Of a stretch of 64,000 nucleotides of DNA, positions 48,251 through 60,671 are shown piece by piece. The notes beneath the pieces are model-generated. The model did not search any database and was not told the origin of the DNA. It was given only the letters and a program-made list of their open reading frames with translations. Source of the DNA: Pyrrhosoma nymphula. Taxonomy: Eukaryota; Arthropoda; Insecta; Odonata; Coenagrionidae. Each line of letters opens with the position of its first letter. Position 1 is the first letter of the stretch. The position numbers and the translations under genes are program-made. The stretch is from assembly GCA_963573305.1 (NCBI GenBank), contig OY754334.1:33039614-33103613 (forward strand), read 5' to 3'.

Positions 48251-50961
48251 CCCAGAATTATAGCCATGTAATACTCCTGTGACGATTCTTATCTGTGAGA
48301 TAGCAAGTTATGGGTATGGATGGCAACTATTTCCGTCGCCTGTACTTCAGCTGTAGGGTTACTTTCCGTTGCAGGGATATGAGCGAGTAATGCACGGAGA
48401 GATAATGTACCACACCTTGTCGTGACTTTTATTCTTCTTCATTGCTTTTCCTATGGAAGTAAGGCTTTTAGAAGGAGATCATTATTCTCATCTTCCAAAT
48501 GATGAAGATTTTATGATTTGCGATTACAATTTTGCCCTGTTTTGCTTGATTAATAAATTGGGCATATCGCCGGTATTGAAAGGAGTCCTTAAGTTCCCCT
48601 TTGAATTCACATTTAATACTGATTTTATAGGTTTCAATGACATTGGGGTTGTGTCTTGAAAATTATTTGTTCAGGAATGACATTGAGTTGGTGCATACAA
48701 ACATTTTTATTATTGATAGAAATGAGGAGAGAGGAAGATAGGAGCGAACCGTCAGCGAATTAAAAATTCCTCTGACCGAGTAAGGCGGGGGTTTACATTA
48801 AATATGTTTTGTTAGTATAAATTTTTCTCACCCCGAGGAACCAATGCGGAAGTTATAATTTTTTTCTCATTCTCTCAATGTCTACTTAATTTTCTTTCTT
48901 CTAGTCGTAGATTTCAGCAATTTCACGCTTTATCAGCTTCTATGTGTCAGATAGAAATGTATGCATTACTATCTGGCACATATGAATATAAATATATATA
49001 TTTTTTTCCCCTAGTAATGCTTGCCCACATAAATTGTGGATATGAAGCTGATAACATTTTATGACTTAGCACGACTTATTTCCGTCATTCAACTGTTAAA
49101 GTTGAACTCTGGCCCTCCAACGAGGATAGGAAATGTTTTGAGCTCTTTGACATCTCCACTGGCTCCTAATAGATTTATATGAGGGAGGTTACACAGGTTC
49201 TTGTCTCGAAATGTTCTAGGAGTGCGCAACTATTCCAGAGCAGCGGAACGCGGTGCACCTGAGCTCATTTTAGGCGGCAGAAAATCATTTTGTCCCCGAA
49301 TCCCATGTACGTACCAACGAACGCGAGTCCTCACAACTGAGCTCCCCTCAGGGCTCTCTAATGGCACCGCTTGCGTTTCCAGCAACCCCTCACGAGTATG
49401 ATGCTCATACTCTCATGCTGACTGAACGAGACCGGTCTCCGGTACAGCCGAAAATATATGAAATCATGGAACTAAAAGCAGCGGGGAGTTTTCTGCCGGC
49501 GCAATTCTCTTTACAAGCTAAAACAGTTACTTCCATGCCGTCACGTTTCCCCCCTTTTCAAAATTCCCTTATAACCACCTATCATCCCTCGTAGCCGCCC
49601 TTATCAGTGGTCCTTATTGGCAGTTGCAGCGACTGAACTTCGGGAAAAAGTGTAAAAAAATGTGATTTTTCCTCCTTCCTATACTTAGGTATGTAACCGA
49701 TTGTCAATGTTACAAACGTTCCCCTCTTTGAATCTTGCGAATAAAGGTTCAATAACTCAGAGCTGCGTTACTCTTACGTCATTCGACTCTTTCAAATCCT
49801 TTTCCACAAAACACTATTACACATTTTAGTCAAGAACAAAGCAAAGAGTAATATTCTTGACGCACATTCAAAACAATATTGCCATTAATGATGATCGTAA
49901 TTGCAAAATGTTTGTCATTTTTTCACATAATGTCGTGTTTTAATGAAAATGATCATAAACAATGTTTATGCGAAACGAAACTTTAAATATAAATATTCTT
50001 CTTTAAGTTCAATTCAATTTTTAAAAATTGGATTTTCAATTTAAACTACTGCTCTTGCGTAATCAATCGAGAAATTCGAAATTCGAGAAGTTTGAGAACT
50101 TTGTAGTATTGAGATTCGTGTTTGGATTCATAGTAGGTAATGTTGGATTCGTCCCAACTTATTTGTATCAACTTCTAATATATTACCGTTTTCAGGCAGG
50201 AGAAGAGTTAATCTCGTGTTAACTAACAATGAATGTTTCAAATCTTTTTGCTTGTGCTTATCCAACCATCTTTTGGCAAGATACCTTGTGCATGTGTCAT
50301 CTTCGTCATCGCAAGCCATCAATTCGAAGATTTTTTTGCTGCAGCTCTTTGCAGCAGCCATTCCTCTGCCCTCTCAGCCAACCGTTTCATTCCTACTTGC
50401 AGTTACTAGCTGAGAAGAGCGTGGAGTGTTTGTTTCATTTCTTATGTGCTTGTTGACGTCCCTCATTATTTGTCCCATGTGTGTCATCCTTGACCTTACT
50501 CATTACTTCATTCCCGTTTATTTCTTCTTCAATTTTTGGTTACTTGCTGGTGGCTATTCAGTGCCAGCTTTCTACGAAATACAGTGCATGCCACCTCCAG
50601 TGAAAATATAATCAAATAAAAATACCATGAAAGAACGCTGCCTGTAATTGCCACTAAATTATATAATACACATTCAGGTGTGATGTGGTGGAGCCGTTTC
50701 ATAATGATCGACGAAAAAAACTCCAATCCAATAGTAAAATATCTTCAAATAGACTCCAAGTTTACTTGATGATGATGTGGTAACACCGAAGCTAGTCGTA
50801 TTAAATCTTTTATTATTGAAAAACTGCTTGCTTCTTGCTTGCTGAAAAAAAGTGTTTTGTTTCTGTCAGCACTAACACTATTGTAGTCATCGTTAAAATC
50901 TATTGTGGTCCCTTATCGTGCGTGGAAAAAATGACTTTTTAAAACTGCCCTTCCTATAATC
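48251..50961. other. No certain gene
   Basis: A nested inverted arrangement lies at 48928-49052 ('ttatcagcttc' and 'gaagctgataa' outside, 'tgtcagatag' and 'ctatctggca' inside). A minus frame at 50187-50361 is charged (DDEDDTCTRYLAKRWLDKHK) and ends at a donor-like AACG/GTAATA, but has no recognised family. At 50771-50800 the plus strand has TTGATGATGATGTGG followed by CACCGAAGCTAGTCG, resembling the hairpin cores elsewhere in the window. Confidence 0.3.
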
Positions 50962-51513
50962 TATCTCTCTAATTGTGTGAAAATGCACAGTGAAAACATC
51001 TATCGCCTGGACTGGGATTCGAATCCAGACCCCCCCGATTTTGCGCCGAGTGCTCTACCTAAATGGTGAATGGCGAAGGATTTTTTCACTGCTAATTTCA
51101 CAATTGTGTGACCGTCAGCGAGTGACTCCGAAAAGTTATTGCGCGGCCAGTTCCGCAGTTCTTTGAATTTGTCAAAGTAAGCACCTTTGTGTTTAAAGTT
51201 TGGCTTTACCTCGTGGACAGTATCGCTCAGCGCTCGCTCACGGGTATTCCATGGCATTGTATGCACGGTACCTGTGAAGACATCTCGCTCCTTAAAGCCT
51301 CCATAAAATTCACAGTGAGAGATGACGCCTGGGTAGCTTAACTGGTAGAGCAGTCGGCTCGAAATCTGGGGGTCTGGGTTCGAATCCAGTCCAAAGTCCA
51401 GGCGAATGATTTTTTTCACTGTGAATTTCACACAATTGTGGGACCATCAGCGGGTGACTCCGTTAAAGTTACTGCGCGGCTAGTTCCGCAGTTCTTTGAA
51501 TATCTCTCTAATT
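50962..51513 (+). repeat. Composite dimeric SINE (family A) with 13-bp target duplication
   Basis: TATCTCTCTAATT lies at 50962-50974 and 51501-51513, bracketing about 526 bp. The contents in order are: reverse-complement body (50975-51010), minus-strand head (51005-51060, B box 'ggattcgaatcc'), plus body and tail (51078-51170, 'agcgagtgactccg', 'gcgcggccagttccgcagtt'), a spacer of about 130 bp, another reverse-complement body piece (51304-51327), plus head (51326-51401, A box 'tagcttaactgg', B box 'ggttcgaatcc', acceptor-like cgcctgg/ccaggcg), and plus body and tail ending 'gcagttctttgaa' directly at the duplication. The long direct repeat argues that the whole composite was retroposed in one event. 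Confidence 0.8.
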
Positions 51514-52577
51514 TTATGCTGGTGATCGATCCTCCCATAGAAGCACGGGGTTTTTAACGTGTTATTTAGGTGTTATGGGAAAGTAGACGACAACATGAGG
51601 GATTAGATGAGTATATATATATATGTGTATATACATATATGTACACACCTATATGTTTTTATTTATGGAAGAGGGACGTTTCCCAAGCTGCTCCTCCTGC
51701 TGCCTCAATTCTTCTCCTTCCGCAATATCGGGTAATATTACATTCTGTCTCTCTCACTCCCCACTTCCAAGTCTGCCTTTCCACCCCCACTACGTCATCC
51801 ACCTCAATCTCCCTTTCTGAGGAAGGGGGGTAAGTGAAATAATGCGACGGGCCTTAAAAACAGGCAGAGGAGGGGGCGGAATTGCGAGCGAGGGGCTATG
51901 TATGTGAGTGGGGAAGGAGGGGTCATAGAAAGGGCAGAGAGGGCGCATTACCAGTTTGGGATGAAGGGGAGAGGTGGAGGAGGAGGAGGAAGATACACCG
52001 CCATCCTCCTCGTTTAAAAACGTTTGTAGGCTCACTCTTCCGCCTATTTTCCTTCTATTTCATCCCCGCGTTCTCTCTTTCTTTCCCCCACTTTCACTTT
52101 TCCACCCACGCTCCTTCCTTATCTCGCGAAACCTAACCACCTCAGTCCCGGGCCTCTCCCACTCCCCCTTCCTATTCCTCGTCGCTTCACCCCCGCCTTC
52201 CCGACAACCCCCTCTCCCCCACCTCTGCTCTAAATTTACCTCTGCCCCTCCTTTCCCTTCACCCGGCTAATGTCTTCCATTTCCTCCGACAAATCTAATT
52301 ATTTTGAAATTTTCTTTGCCCGCTCCCCTCATTTGTGCACGGCGGTTTTGGTCAAAGCGTTCGTCTTTCGACGTCGTCCTCACCAGTTTGTTTGTTTTTT
52401 CTTCCCACCCCCCGCCCACCCTTTACTTTAGCTCTGCAGAAATACGAATTTATCTGCAGGAAACAGTGCTCTGTGCATGGTTTGCTGCGGATGAATTCCT
52501 AGAAGGACGCTAGATTTCACAAATTACCGCAATGAACTGTTGAGAACGTGTTGATAAATGCCAGAGGGAAAAGGGTA
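51514..52577. other. No gene; TA/TG-rich repeat and pyrimidine-rich tract
   Basis: Imperfect ta/tg/ca repeats lie at 51610-51652. From 51680 to 52300 there is strong strand asymmetry: C+T-rich, then GA-rich (51850-51990), then C+T-rich again. Frames here (51570-51833, 51882-52136, 51974-52270) are low-complexity and are not called as genes. Confidence 0.45.
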
Positions 52578-52790
52578 ACATGTACTGGGACCTTCATCCA
52601 ACCAACTTCCAATAAAACCAAGGGCCTTCTACTTTCTGGACAAATGCGCTGACCACTTTGTTACCCTGTTTTGAGGCAATATTTTGAGGATTTGTTCAGA
52701 TGGATGGCCTTGGGGTCTGCACATTTGGAGCGGAAAGACGAAGATTCGTGGGTGGATTTCTGATGCAGGAATTCTTTTCTCCTTTGGCAA
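52578..52790. repeat. Two worn tRNA-like SINE heads, opposed
   Basis: The minus-strand copy (52578-52680) shows, on plus, 'ttctggacaaatgcgctgac' and 'cactttgttaccctg', the reverse of a tRNA A-box to anticodon arm. The plus-strand copy (52695-52790) shows 'gatggccttggggtctgcac', 'ggaaagacgaagattcgtgg' and a ruined B box before 'tgatgcaggaattctttt'. Neither retains a cloverleaf. They differ from families A-C in the spacing around the anticodon. Confidence 0.4.
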
Positions 52791-55700
52791 ATTTTGACGC
52801 GCAGAAAGATGTTTGACATTTACCCCACGATTTTTTAGGTTGTCATTCTCTCCCTTTGAATTTGTGTATCTGCATAATTATGTTTATAATGTAATCTTAG
52901 ATGTCTTATGCTTCGCGGGTGACACAAGGTATTGCCTATCGAGTTCCATCCTTCGAATTCCTCTCCTAGATTCAATTTTATCACCCTTTCTCTGCAATAA
53001 CTTACTTTATTTCTGACATTTGGATAATATTAGGAAACCCTATATATTTTAAATTTCTCGTATCTGTAACGAATTATCTGATTTAGATTTAAATAAATGG
53101 TAGGCATACGTTATTCAGCTTGAATAATTCAAAAGGAGCACGAAATATTAAACGGAATCGATGGTATGTTCATTCTTTGGATGGCTGCCCTAGGACCTTT
53201 CGTTACACAATTCCAAATAAAATTCTAAAAAGGTCTGTCTAAAAACGGTTATGAAGTAGCAAACATGGTGCAACCATAGCAATTTATCAAATCATCCCGG
53301 CATCTACGGATTTAAAGTAGATAGAAATACATGGTGGTAAAAAGTGAAGCCACCCAATTTAAATGTATAACCCCGCTATATATGCAAAATTCAATGGTAT
53401 GGTTGACCTAACTGTATTTTTAAAAAGGTAAACATACATTTCTACGTGATACCAGTGGGCTGGTTACCGTATGTAAATTATGTCTGTGAAAAAGCGCGTT
53501 AAGAACGCCAAGTTGTCAAAGAACTTAAACAACTGCGCTTACTTAAATGAAAATGATTCAGCAACCTATAACATACGTTGGCTGAGCTATTCCCCGACTG
53601 GTCGACCCATCAGGCGATAATTCATTGGGCCTATGCGTTTTTGTCCATTTATCCTTGTATAGATGCTATGTATAGGCGACGAGATTCAATGAGGGTGTAT
53701 AGTCTCCAATAGCAATCCTACCGCATGCATTGTTAACCTGAAATTCAATACGATCTCTTTTCGATTTTTTTGCCTTTTTCTTCTGCTTAGCATACATTAC
53801 TGTCCTAAAAGTTCATTTCTCTCATATTATTTCGGTTAGGATATAAAATTTTATCGTCTCAGTTTACTTTACTTTCCTTTGCATCTCAGTGTTCTCTAAT
53901 GCCTCTGCACTTCCGTTTAACTAGAATAGGTACGTTTTCTTCTCCGCCTCCATACCCTACTCGGAAACCTGCAATACCTACGATCCTGCGAGTTTGTTAG
54001 TAGTCTGTTCTCAAAGATATTGGAACCGTGCAACACTGCCATAAATTGCTATAAAACGTGCAACTCTGCTATAAAACGTTTTTTGGCATAACTGCTGGCT
54101 CTGCAACCACTTCACAGGCTTTCTTTTTGTGTATATTTTATGTATTGATCTCATTTGCCCGTACTCCGTTTTATCCAAATTGTCCAAATCACCTAATTGT
54201 CCAAAATACAGATAAATTACGTAAATATATTTAATTGTCTTATTTTCGTTCTCATCCATAACTATTCACGCTAGTTTTCTGCATATTTTTAAAGACCTCA
54301 TTAACTTGCTCAACTAAGACTGCTGTCGCGAGGTTGAGGTAATATTCCTGTTCTCAAACCATCCCATTCCACTCATTACCACTTCTCATGCGAAAAAAGT
54401 ATTAAAAAGACTGGGAGATTTGGGCAATCCCTCTGCTTATTACATTTGGGGCTGCGTTGTCTTAAGAATTTTGAAAACATTAGGAAAATTTTGACTGATA
54501 TAATCTGCTTCTCGCACTCGCTCTCTCTTTGGATCAAATCTCTCGCCCTGTTCCCTCTGATTTTTGGTTAATACTTTTCAGTGATTGTGGAAGAATCCCA
54601 AATCTTAATCCCACTGCACATCCGCATTTATATATCCCGTCGCGATTTATTGTGCTGATCACATCTTATTATGCAATTCAAGTGTGCTTCATGTAAACGA
54701 AAGCGTAATCTACTCTTGTCCTTTCAGCCTGCTTAGATAGACCACCATGTCCATCAACGCAGACTACGTTACTTAGCCGATCATCTTATCTGTGCTCAGA
54801 AACCATACCAGTAAGTCCTGGTTTTTCTCCAGATTTTTTTCCATCTATGCTCCCGTTACAGCTAAGGTGTCACGCGTCGGTCAGTCTAAGCAAATCCTGT
54901 GTGATAAGATCTTGCTTGGTAATTGTCAGTCTTCACCTACCTTAAGTTGACAATCAGCTAGTTCTTCTTCCTTCAAGTGCACTGAAAACAAGTGCTCCAA
55001 GTGCAATGAAATCACCTGCGAAATCATTAAAATTTGAATAGGTTACGCGCTTTTACATAATTGGCTACGATCCGAAGGAATTTGTGGCAAAACTATCATA
55101 ATATCTTGGTTTGTAGCTATAAGGCATCGTGGTGGAATACGGTACTAGAAAACTAATTTTACTAGTTTGACGTCAAGCTGTGGATATTATTTTAATTTTG
55201 TCTTAACGAGCATTATTCATGACTGCGTAATGCGCTCATTGAAGCCTAACCTAGCAGAACTTGCCTCACTAAACACCCCTTTCCTTACACCAATCCTTCC
55301 TTTTTATGGCTGATGTGCCAACGCCGTCCTATCACATGCCCTAATCGTTTCTCGCTGGGTACCACGTAGACGTAGATGAAAATTTATCACCTGTTGCCAT
55401 GATCAGCATACTATGACGATGTGGTTATATTTGAAGAGAGGAATGAAGTTCATGAAGGTTTTAGCGTCAAATAATTTCACTAAAATACTACGATACAGCC
55501 CTTAGGATCCCTGTCTCACTTTTTATCCCGGTTCTTAAGTTCTTCTTCTCTTTGGATTTATTATTTCTGTATCCTACTGGTTTTTCTGTCTCGCCTTCTA
55601 GGTATTCTGAGCCCTATTGGTCTTCTACTACAACGTATATATTCTAGATGTGCTGGCCTATCGTCATAACTATTTGAATAATTTATGCTCATTAATTTAT

Positions 55701-57583
55701 ATCCTGCTTCAATCCTTACATAAGTTGAAATTTCTGAAATTTAGAGTGATGACAGTTAATGTAGGTAAATATTTGTAAAAATCTGATGGAGGGCAGGAAA
55801 TGTTATGGTTGAATGTGATGGCTTAGTGAAAACACTTTTGATGCTCCTCTCCCTCAGACGTATATCTATTATTAAAGAATGTTAAGAATGGTGTCCTCGA
55901 AATACGAAAGTCTTCTTTTGAATATAGTATTTCGAGGGCTTAAAGTATGCAACTTTTATCCGTGTTAAATAAATGGCAATGAAAAAGATTAGTTTTCCAA
56001 GAAAAGGCGAATTAAATTTAAGCGTTTTCTGAGCCATAACTCTTTCACCAATTAACCTCGCTGATAAAGTTATATTTTTTAAAATAATACACTTACGTTG
56101 TACGCAATTCATCTTGATCCCTTCAGTACTCATTATGAAACATATTGATACATTTCTAGGATGGTAAAACTTCCTTAAATCTTTGTAAACGTGGTGAACT
56201 AATTCCTTGTAAACTTGGTGAACGAAGTAGCTACCTCTTTAAAAAACCCGTGAATTTTTTCCTTGATTTTCCCCAACTTTCTTGCGCCTTGCGGTATTTG
56301 TGCAAAATCGCGTGCTTGGCCCAGTATGAAGTTTTTATTGCAGTTCTCTATTTTACGTCAATACATTAAATAGTTACTTTGGAGGATATTTGATCACATG
56401 TCCGTAAAATCTATTTAGGAAGTTCTATATTTCAGTCAATGTCGTGAAGTCAAAGCCTTAACAAATCTCAGCTTTAAATTTTATTATTATTTGAATATTC
56501 GATGTTGTGACTTCAAATGCCGCCGTTGTCGGAATTGGCGAGAATTCCTAGGCCTTCCTGAATAGTGCACCTGATTTCACAAATTGTTTCTTATTCTTGC
56601 ATCAAAGCATCTCTGCTTCTTGTTAAATGAAATGTGTTTGCAGAGTATTCTTTTCAACATTTTAATTATTTGAGGTAGAGATTTGAATAGTAATTTCTCT
56701 TCTATAAATGAAACGGAAGATTGCTAATACGATATTGTAAATACCGAGAGCGTTTTAGTAATGGAACTTACACGCAGCTAAAGCCTACTCAGTAAATGAT
56801 ATAACCTAATATCTTCCGCACGATTTTTTTTTAATTTTGCGTCTGTGAATTATGCAATAAAATTGTACATGCATTGCCAATTACGTAACAAAGTCAGTAA
56901 TCTTAGTCAGCTCAAATCACAACTTGTTACTTTTTCTATTTTTGAGAGAAGCTCAACTTCATTCGCTATATTCACTGCACACGGATTTTTTAAATTCATA
57001 CTTTATCATTCATCATGTATATTAATGCTATCAAAATTACATCCTACTATTGCTATACTCGGTGACACTTACTGTCGTTATGCTATTCAACGAGGGGTCG
57101 TGTTCCTTATGGAATAGTAAGTATGACATAAACTCATGTCCATGCAAAAAAGTCGAGACAGCCGAATTTGAAATTTTTATCTCGAGAGCCAATTAACTTT
57201 TTTATATGAAATAATTAGAAAATTATTAGTAATTTATCTAAACTTTTTCCTGGAAATTTATTATTTAAAATAAAATATTAGATGCAATACCTTCTGTTAT
57301 CTGTTCTCAAAATTTCAAAATCGTATTGTAAATCTTTTTAGGTCTTCGTTTGAGGAAAGTCGTGGTTATCCCTGCTGTAATAATGTTAGCCTATTGTAGG
57401 ACGCTAACAGCTTGAAAACGCTTTAACATTTGTGTATTTTTGGTTTGTATATGATTATGTGCATTTATCAGTTAGTTGTGTTTCTATATAGATGAGCTTT
57501 TGAGCTAGACAAATCTATGGAAAATAAACAAATGAAAGCTGAATGACGTGGCACGAGAGGAACTTTTTTGTTGAAAGTATTAC
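52791..57583. other. No gene recognised; AT-rich DNA
   Basis: Frames up to 90 codons (56845-57117) lack motifs. No repeat ends, RNA genes or transposon proteins were recognised over nearly 5 kb. Confidence 0.5.
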
Positions 57584-57706
57584 CTCCTCTAGAATCTTAT
57601 TTTCGGTGTTAGTCCCTGTGTTTGCTTTAGCCTTTTTCACTCTTCCACTTTCTTCTGCATCCCTTCCCAGTGGAGTTTTCCTCTTCTGAGGATTTGCATT
57701 CCTCAT
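57584..57706 (-). CDS. Possible first exon, basic nuclear-type N-terminus
   Basis: From an ATG at 57706 the minus strand encodes 41 residues beginning MRNANPQKRKTPLGRD, with clustered basic residues (KRK and RVKKAK, spaced like a bipartite nuclear localisation signal). It then meets GAGGAG/GTAATA, a fair splice donor at 57584/57583. Upstream on that strand is a purine-rich region. No downstream exon was identified and the frame could be a decayed mobile-element protein or chance. Confidence 0.18.
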
Positions 57707-58440
57707 ATTATTCCACCATTATTGTTCCGTAATCTATTTTTCTATTTCACGTTATACCTCGGGATCCTCCTTATCTTCACCTTCCACCTTCTTATCTCTC
57801 TCTTCTCTGTTGCCTCTCATTCCCTCTCGTTCCGCGGCCATCCTCCTCTCAATCCTCTAAATTTCTCTCCTTTCTCAACCTCTTCCCTTAAACCCTACCG
57901 CGCCCTCTCTCTCTTCCATCTCTCCTTATCTAACTCGAGGAGGAAGAGCTGCGTACTTGCGTGGCAGTTGGAGATATAGAGTTCGCGGGGAAGAAGAAGT
58001 AAGGAGACTTAAGGGGAGGGGTCGGAGAAAAAGGATGGTGGAGCAGTTCGAGAGGAGCGGCAGTGAAAAGGGGGATGGTGGAAATATTTAATTAAGCCTC
58101 CCTCCGTCTCATAATGTGAGAAGGTGGGGTTTGGGGGTGGTTCAGTGTCGGCTGATGGTGGGGGGGGGGGGGGGGGGAGTGGTAGAGACTGACTCGCTTA
58201 CGTTGAGTTAGGAGGGCGTGCAATGTTCCCAGGGAAACGGGAGCTGGATGAGGGTGATGTGGGCGAAGGAAACAGGGAATTAAGCAAACATAAAGGATTT
58301 TAAATATTAAGGAAGGGAAGCGGAGAAAAAATTAGAATTGGTTGGCCAAATGGCAGGGTGCAAGGGACCGCTGTGGGAACGGGAAGTGGGAAAGGGGGGG
58401 GGGACGAAGAAAGACTTGTTTTGCATCTTGCATTTAAAAA
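57707..58440. other. Pyrimidine-rich then purine-rich tract with a G18 run
   Basis: The plus strand switches from C+T-rich (57760-57940) to G+A-rich (57950-58430). It contains 18 consecutive G at 58160-58177 and 10 at 58394-58403. Such tracts can form G-quadruplex or triplex structures in vitro. No coding evidence. Confidence 0.6.
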
Positions 58441-60475
58441 AAAAGGTGATCCAGGGGATTTGTTTGTGCCCCCTTCTGGCTTGTTACTAGAGAATTACAT
58501 GTAATCTCCGCGTTCACGTAAGTGAGGAAAAATTTGTGACATACCTACCTATTTATTAAGCCTCGACTGTTCTTTAGCTTTTCTCTTTCAGTTTTGCGAA
58601 AGCGGTGTGTTTCAAGCCTCTGCCAGTGGTTGGAATTTGTGTCCTTTAATTTTCTGGGAGTGTTTCCCCCGTTTTTCGTTACTGCTCTAGTTAACTGGTT
58701 TGCGTTACTGCTGTCCAATCATGTATAATTCTACGTAGTTAATTCTCCCATACTTTTTATTAAAGCTAAAAGCTTAACTTGTGTTTTTAATAGCTTAAAT
58801 TATACTTTATCATGGCTCAAGATTTCTTAGGTCTCCTTCAGTCTCTTTGTCTGCTGATAGGTTATAGTAATTGCTTTCGTTGTATCGAATAATTGCTTGC
58901 TGATATAGATGAAATTTTTGATGCGGGTTAAATAGGGTGAAAAGGACTTGTTTTTTTTGTATTCCTGTGCATCTTTGGCTATTAAAATGCTTCCTATGTT
59001 GTGTTATTTTAGTTTCTGATGCTTGCATTAACATACTCAGTGTTTCTTCTAGCCATTTAGATTTGGTTCATTTTGCGAACTCTTTGTTCTGAAAAGAACT
59101 CTACATGTATAAACCTTCTTTCTATCTTCCTACCTGCTAAAAAAACGAACGAAGTGACCTTCAGCGTTCTACAGAGAGATTTATGAGGCATAGGTAAAAT
59201 ACTTCTGAAGGAGACTCTTTGGTTAACAAAATACGTATCAAACTGTGATGTGCTGGAGTATATCATTTCTAGTATACTTAACGGACCTGCTCCTGTGGAC
59301 GAGTGTACTCTTTTGAGTCTTTCAAATGGACGAGTAAAGCATGTTACTAACGTGAGACAATCTATCGTGTGAATATTCTAACATGGGATCGTACTCCATT
59401 TTTTTAAATTGCAGATTCGGATAGTTTTGGAAAAGTGATGGTGGACACATTATTCTGTTAGAGCCGTCCTCAGTCTTGCGCAGTTCGCTAAGCAATTATG
59501 TTGCTCCACATCCTCGTAAAAATGGAAGGAATTAGTTTTATGCTGTTCCTTCATCTACGAATTTAGCTTTTTCTCTTTCCGAGTCACGAAAGTAGTAAGG
59601 GAAAAGATGTTCCGATGCCATATGGAAAACAAGATTTCGGCATTAAAGAAACAGGGCATGCTGTGCAGTAATTAGATCCCTAATGGTAATAGATGAATTA
59701 CTTTCTGTGAATCGAAGATTTCATTACTAGATTAGTTGATTCATAAAAACTTAACTTGCTGTAGCGTTCAAAATATTTAGGTTAATATATTGACATAATA
59801 CAAGTTTTGATCTGAATTGTAAGCTAAACAAAAGGACTGGTTTCTTCTCTCTTAATCGAGGATCACTTTACTTTCGATACTGTTCGATGATATTTGACTG
59901 TGCTGCGAAAAATTAATATATATAAAGGTATTTTGACGGCGACTTGTGGCGTAAACAAACTAATTTTGATAGACTTTTTCTAATTGCTTATTAAATATGT
60001 ACTAAGAAATATTATACCAAATTGTGGTGAATATTCAAACCTAGCGATCTTAAATTGCGTTCAGGGTACTCTGCAGAAGTTGATTATTTTCTGACTTCTA
60101 ATTTATTTATTGTAATTAGCGAAATAAGGTAAACGTAAATCCATATTTCTAGGTAATTTAGATTTTATTTAATATATGCTCTAATACCTCATCGAGCTTG
60201 TAAAAACTTTATCAGCCTAAGTGACACATAAATGATCATAGTCTTTATTTTGTTTCCTTTATGGTCATGCATTATATGTGACTAATAACGATACTTGTAA
60301 TTTACAGTATCTTTCTTTAATCATGTTAAGAATTAGCTTTTAAGCCGATTTATCGATTTAGGTTCTAACTGTTATTTAGAAAGATCAATTTTAATCTAAT
60401 TCTTTGCGAAAAATAGCATCGTTTACTAAACTGTTTGATATTTCCCAAAATAGATATGGGCTTGTAAATGACTCT
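58441..60475. other. No gene recognised
   Basis: Two minus frames at 58810-59034 and 59057-59266 (74 and 69 codons) have fairly mixed composition but no recognised motif. No RNA gene or element end was seen. Confidence 0.4.
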
Positions 60476-60671
60476 TGAAAAGATCGAATCGATTTCAACT
60501 AAATCCTTGGCGAGGACCAGCCTCATTGACAGCATTTACACTTGGAAAGATCGAATCGATTTCAACTAAACCCTTGGCGAGGACCAGCCTCATTCACAGT
60601 ATTTACACTTGGAAAGATTGAATCGATTTCAACTAAATCCTTGGCGAGGTCCAGCCTCATTGACAGTATTT
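60476..60671. repeat. 67-bp minisatellite, three copies
   Basis: Units start at about 60481, 60548 and 60615 with exactly 67-bp spacing. Each contains agatcgaatcgatttcaact, then 'cttggcgagg.ccagcctcat' and 'gacag.atttacacttgga'. Copies differ at only a few positions and the third is cut at 'tattta'. The unit has no open frame of note. Confidence 0.9.

Noticed and set aside
50187..50361. Charged minus-strand frame ending at a donor-like site
   Set aside because: No family recognised and no partner exon; support was too thin to list it as a gene.
51000..51431. 143-codon minus-strand open frame
   Set aside because: It reads through the composite SINE, including the tRNA-like heads, and is not a protein gene.
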